A stretch of DNA of 6,377 bases, taken from contig CALDJV010001108.1 of NCBI GenBank assembly GCA_937899305.1, positions 1-6,377 of the forward strand, in the 5' to 3' direction. The position numbers were made by a program, and so were the translations under genes. This document shows, piece after piece, positions 5,693 to 6,377 of this stretch (positions within the stretch are counted from its first letter, which is position 1; the number at the start of each line of letters is the position of its first letter). The DNA comes from an uncultured Cytophagaceae bacterium. Lineage in GTDB: Bacteria > Bacteroidota > Bacteroidia > Cytophagales > Microscillaceae. The notes under the pieces are model-generated. The model saw only the letters and a list, made by a program, of their open reading frames with translations. It did no database searches and was not told the origin of the DNA.

Positions 5693-6377
5693 TTAATAAC
5701 ATTCAGCCCAAGCCAAGTTTTGTGGTAATTGCATATCGCTAAATTCTAAATGAATGATCCGACGGTGACGGTTGCTACGGTTTTTAGAAGAAGCATGCCA
5801 AGTCAAAGGTGACATAACCAGAGCTCCTCCTTGTGGAACTTCACAGATAACTTCCGTAAAATCTGCTTTCAATTGGGGGAGGTCCTGGGTTGGAGTAATG
5901 CCTGGTTGATGTGAGCCAGCCAGTATTTTTACCGCCCCATTGTCTGCCCAACAATCCTCTAGATGCAATCGCACTGTGACAATATTTTGTAGGTAGTTCA
6001 ATGGTGGCTGTACCGACCAGAACGGAGATTTTTGAATCCATTGCCCGAAATGAGTTGGTGGGACTTCGGGCTTTTCTTTTACGTTGATGGTCAAATCCTG
6101 GTGCCAATTGACTACCCAATTTGATTGAGGAGGCTTGTCAAAAAACAAGGCTTTGATACAGTTATAATTTTGATTCGGAAAATGACTTGCTAATATTTGA
6201 GTTAAGCGAGGATTCTTCAGTACAGTTTGCAAAGCAGGGATTTCACCAAATAAATTGCGAATTGCAAACAGGCCCTTGTTTACTCTGAAATTGGCATTAT
6301 CCTGAGTAGCTTGCTGTATCCACTTACCCAGTTGTGAGGTTTCATTGGTCGATAAAACTCCTTCCTTGATATCATAT
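5693..6377 (-). CDS. Phytanoyl-CoA dioxygenase (PhyH) family oxygenase, 5' end outside window
   Basis: The frame stays open to the right edge (last complete codon at 6374-6376) with no credible start inside the window, giving 227 visible residues of a family that often has about 250-300. These are Fe(II)/2-oxoglutarate oxygenases that hydroxylate small molecules in the cytoplasm. Numbering from the edge, the metal triad is His92 and Asp94 in NWHQDLT and His194 in MSPLTWHASS; Arg205 or Arg206 in HRRIIHLEF should bind 2-oxoglutarate. TVRLHLEDCWADNGAVKIL (about 134-152), AGSH and the C-terminal LEFSDMQLPQNLAW also fit the family. A TTG at 6230-6232 falls within conserved sequence (N-terminal residues such as GLFAIRNLFGEIPAL lie upstream), so it is not the start. 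The catalytic set is complete and the gene looks intact. The same-strand oxidase follows 223 bases downstream. Substrate is unknown; phytanoyl-CoA itself is unlikely in this bacterial subgroup. Confidence 0.88.
   Translation of the reverse strand, partial: YDIKEGVLSTNETSQLGKWIQQATQDNANFRVNKGLFAIRNLFGEIPALQTVLKNPRLTQILASHFPNQNYNCIKALFFDKPPQSNWVVNWHQDLTINVKEKPEVPPTHFGQWIQKSPFWSVQPPLNYLQNIVTVRLHLEDCWADNGAVKILAGSHQPGITPTQDLPQLKADFTEVICEVPQGGALVMSPLTWHASSKNRSNRHRRIIHLEFSDMQLPQNLAWAECY

Noticed and set aside
5693..6232. TTG at 6232 as the start of the PhyH gene
   Set aside because: The same frame continues to the window edge with sequence typical of the family, so the gene is cut by the window rather than starting there.

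Overview
The window looks like ordinary chromosomal DNA of a member of the Bacteroidota, most likely a Cytophagales-type marine or soil bacterium. The reasons are its moderately AT-rich composition, starts without strong Shine-Dalgarno sequences, a secreted TPR-CHAT protein of the kind common in that phylum, and degenerate heptanucleotide repeats between genes. The assignment rests on style and protein resemblance only; no rRNA or other marker gene is present.

Layout. Positions 1-207 are a non-coding leader with a candidate promoter. Positions 208-3372 (+) encode a large exported protein with kinesin-light-chain-type TPR repeats and a C-terminal CHAT (caspase-like) protease domain whose His/Cys dyad is intact. 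A 212-base gap with several small inverted repeats and a possible promoter follows. Positions 3585-4271 (+) encode an aminoacyl-tRNA-protein transferase of the ATE/Bpt family, which marks N-terminal acidic residues for N-degron proteolysis. It converges, across only 31 bases, on a minus-strand pair. Positions 4303-5469 (-) encode a monomeric sarcosine oxidase / N-methyltryptophan oxidase-type flavoenzyme. Positions 5693-6377 (-) encode a phytanoyl-CoA dioxygenase (PhyH) family Fe(II)/2-oxoglutarate oxygenase that runs off the right edge.

The 223 bases between the two minus-strand genes are the most structured non-coding part. They hold two adjacent 7-base-period repeat tracts (a GTAGTTA type and a GTCCATA type) and a third family of longer GC-richer imperfect repeats (CGCTTCGCGCAA / AACAATAG). 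One repeated 10-mer overlaps the start codon of the oxidase gene.

Working relationships. The CHAT protein and the transferase share a strand but not an obvious operon. Both relate broadly to protein processing, but they should act in different compartments, so no joint system can be claimed. The oxygenase and the amine oxidase share a strand and may be co-transcribed into a small oxidative pathway for an N-methylated or related small molecule; the substrate cannot be read from sequence. I found no CRISPR array, no mobile element, no RNA gene and no clear new system. The best leads are the repeat cluster, the exported CHAT protease, and the changed cysteine layout of the transferase.
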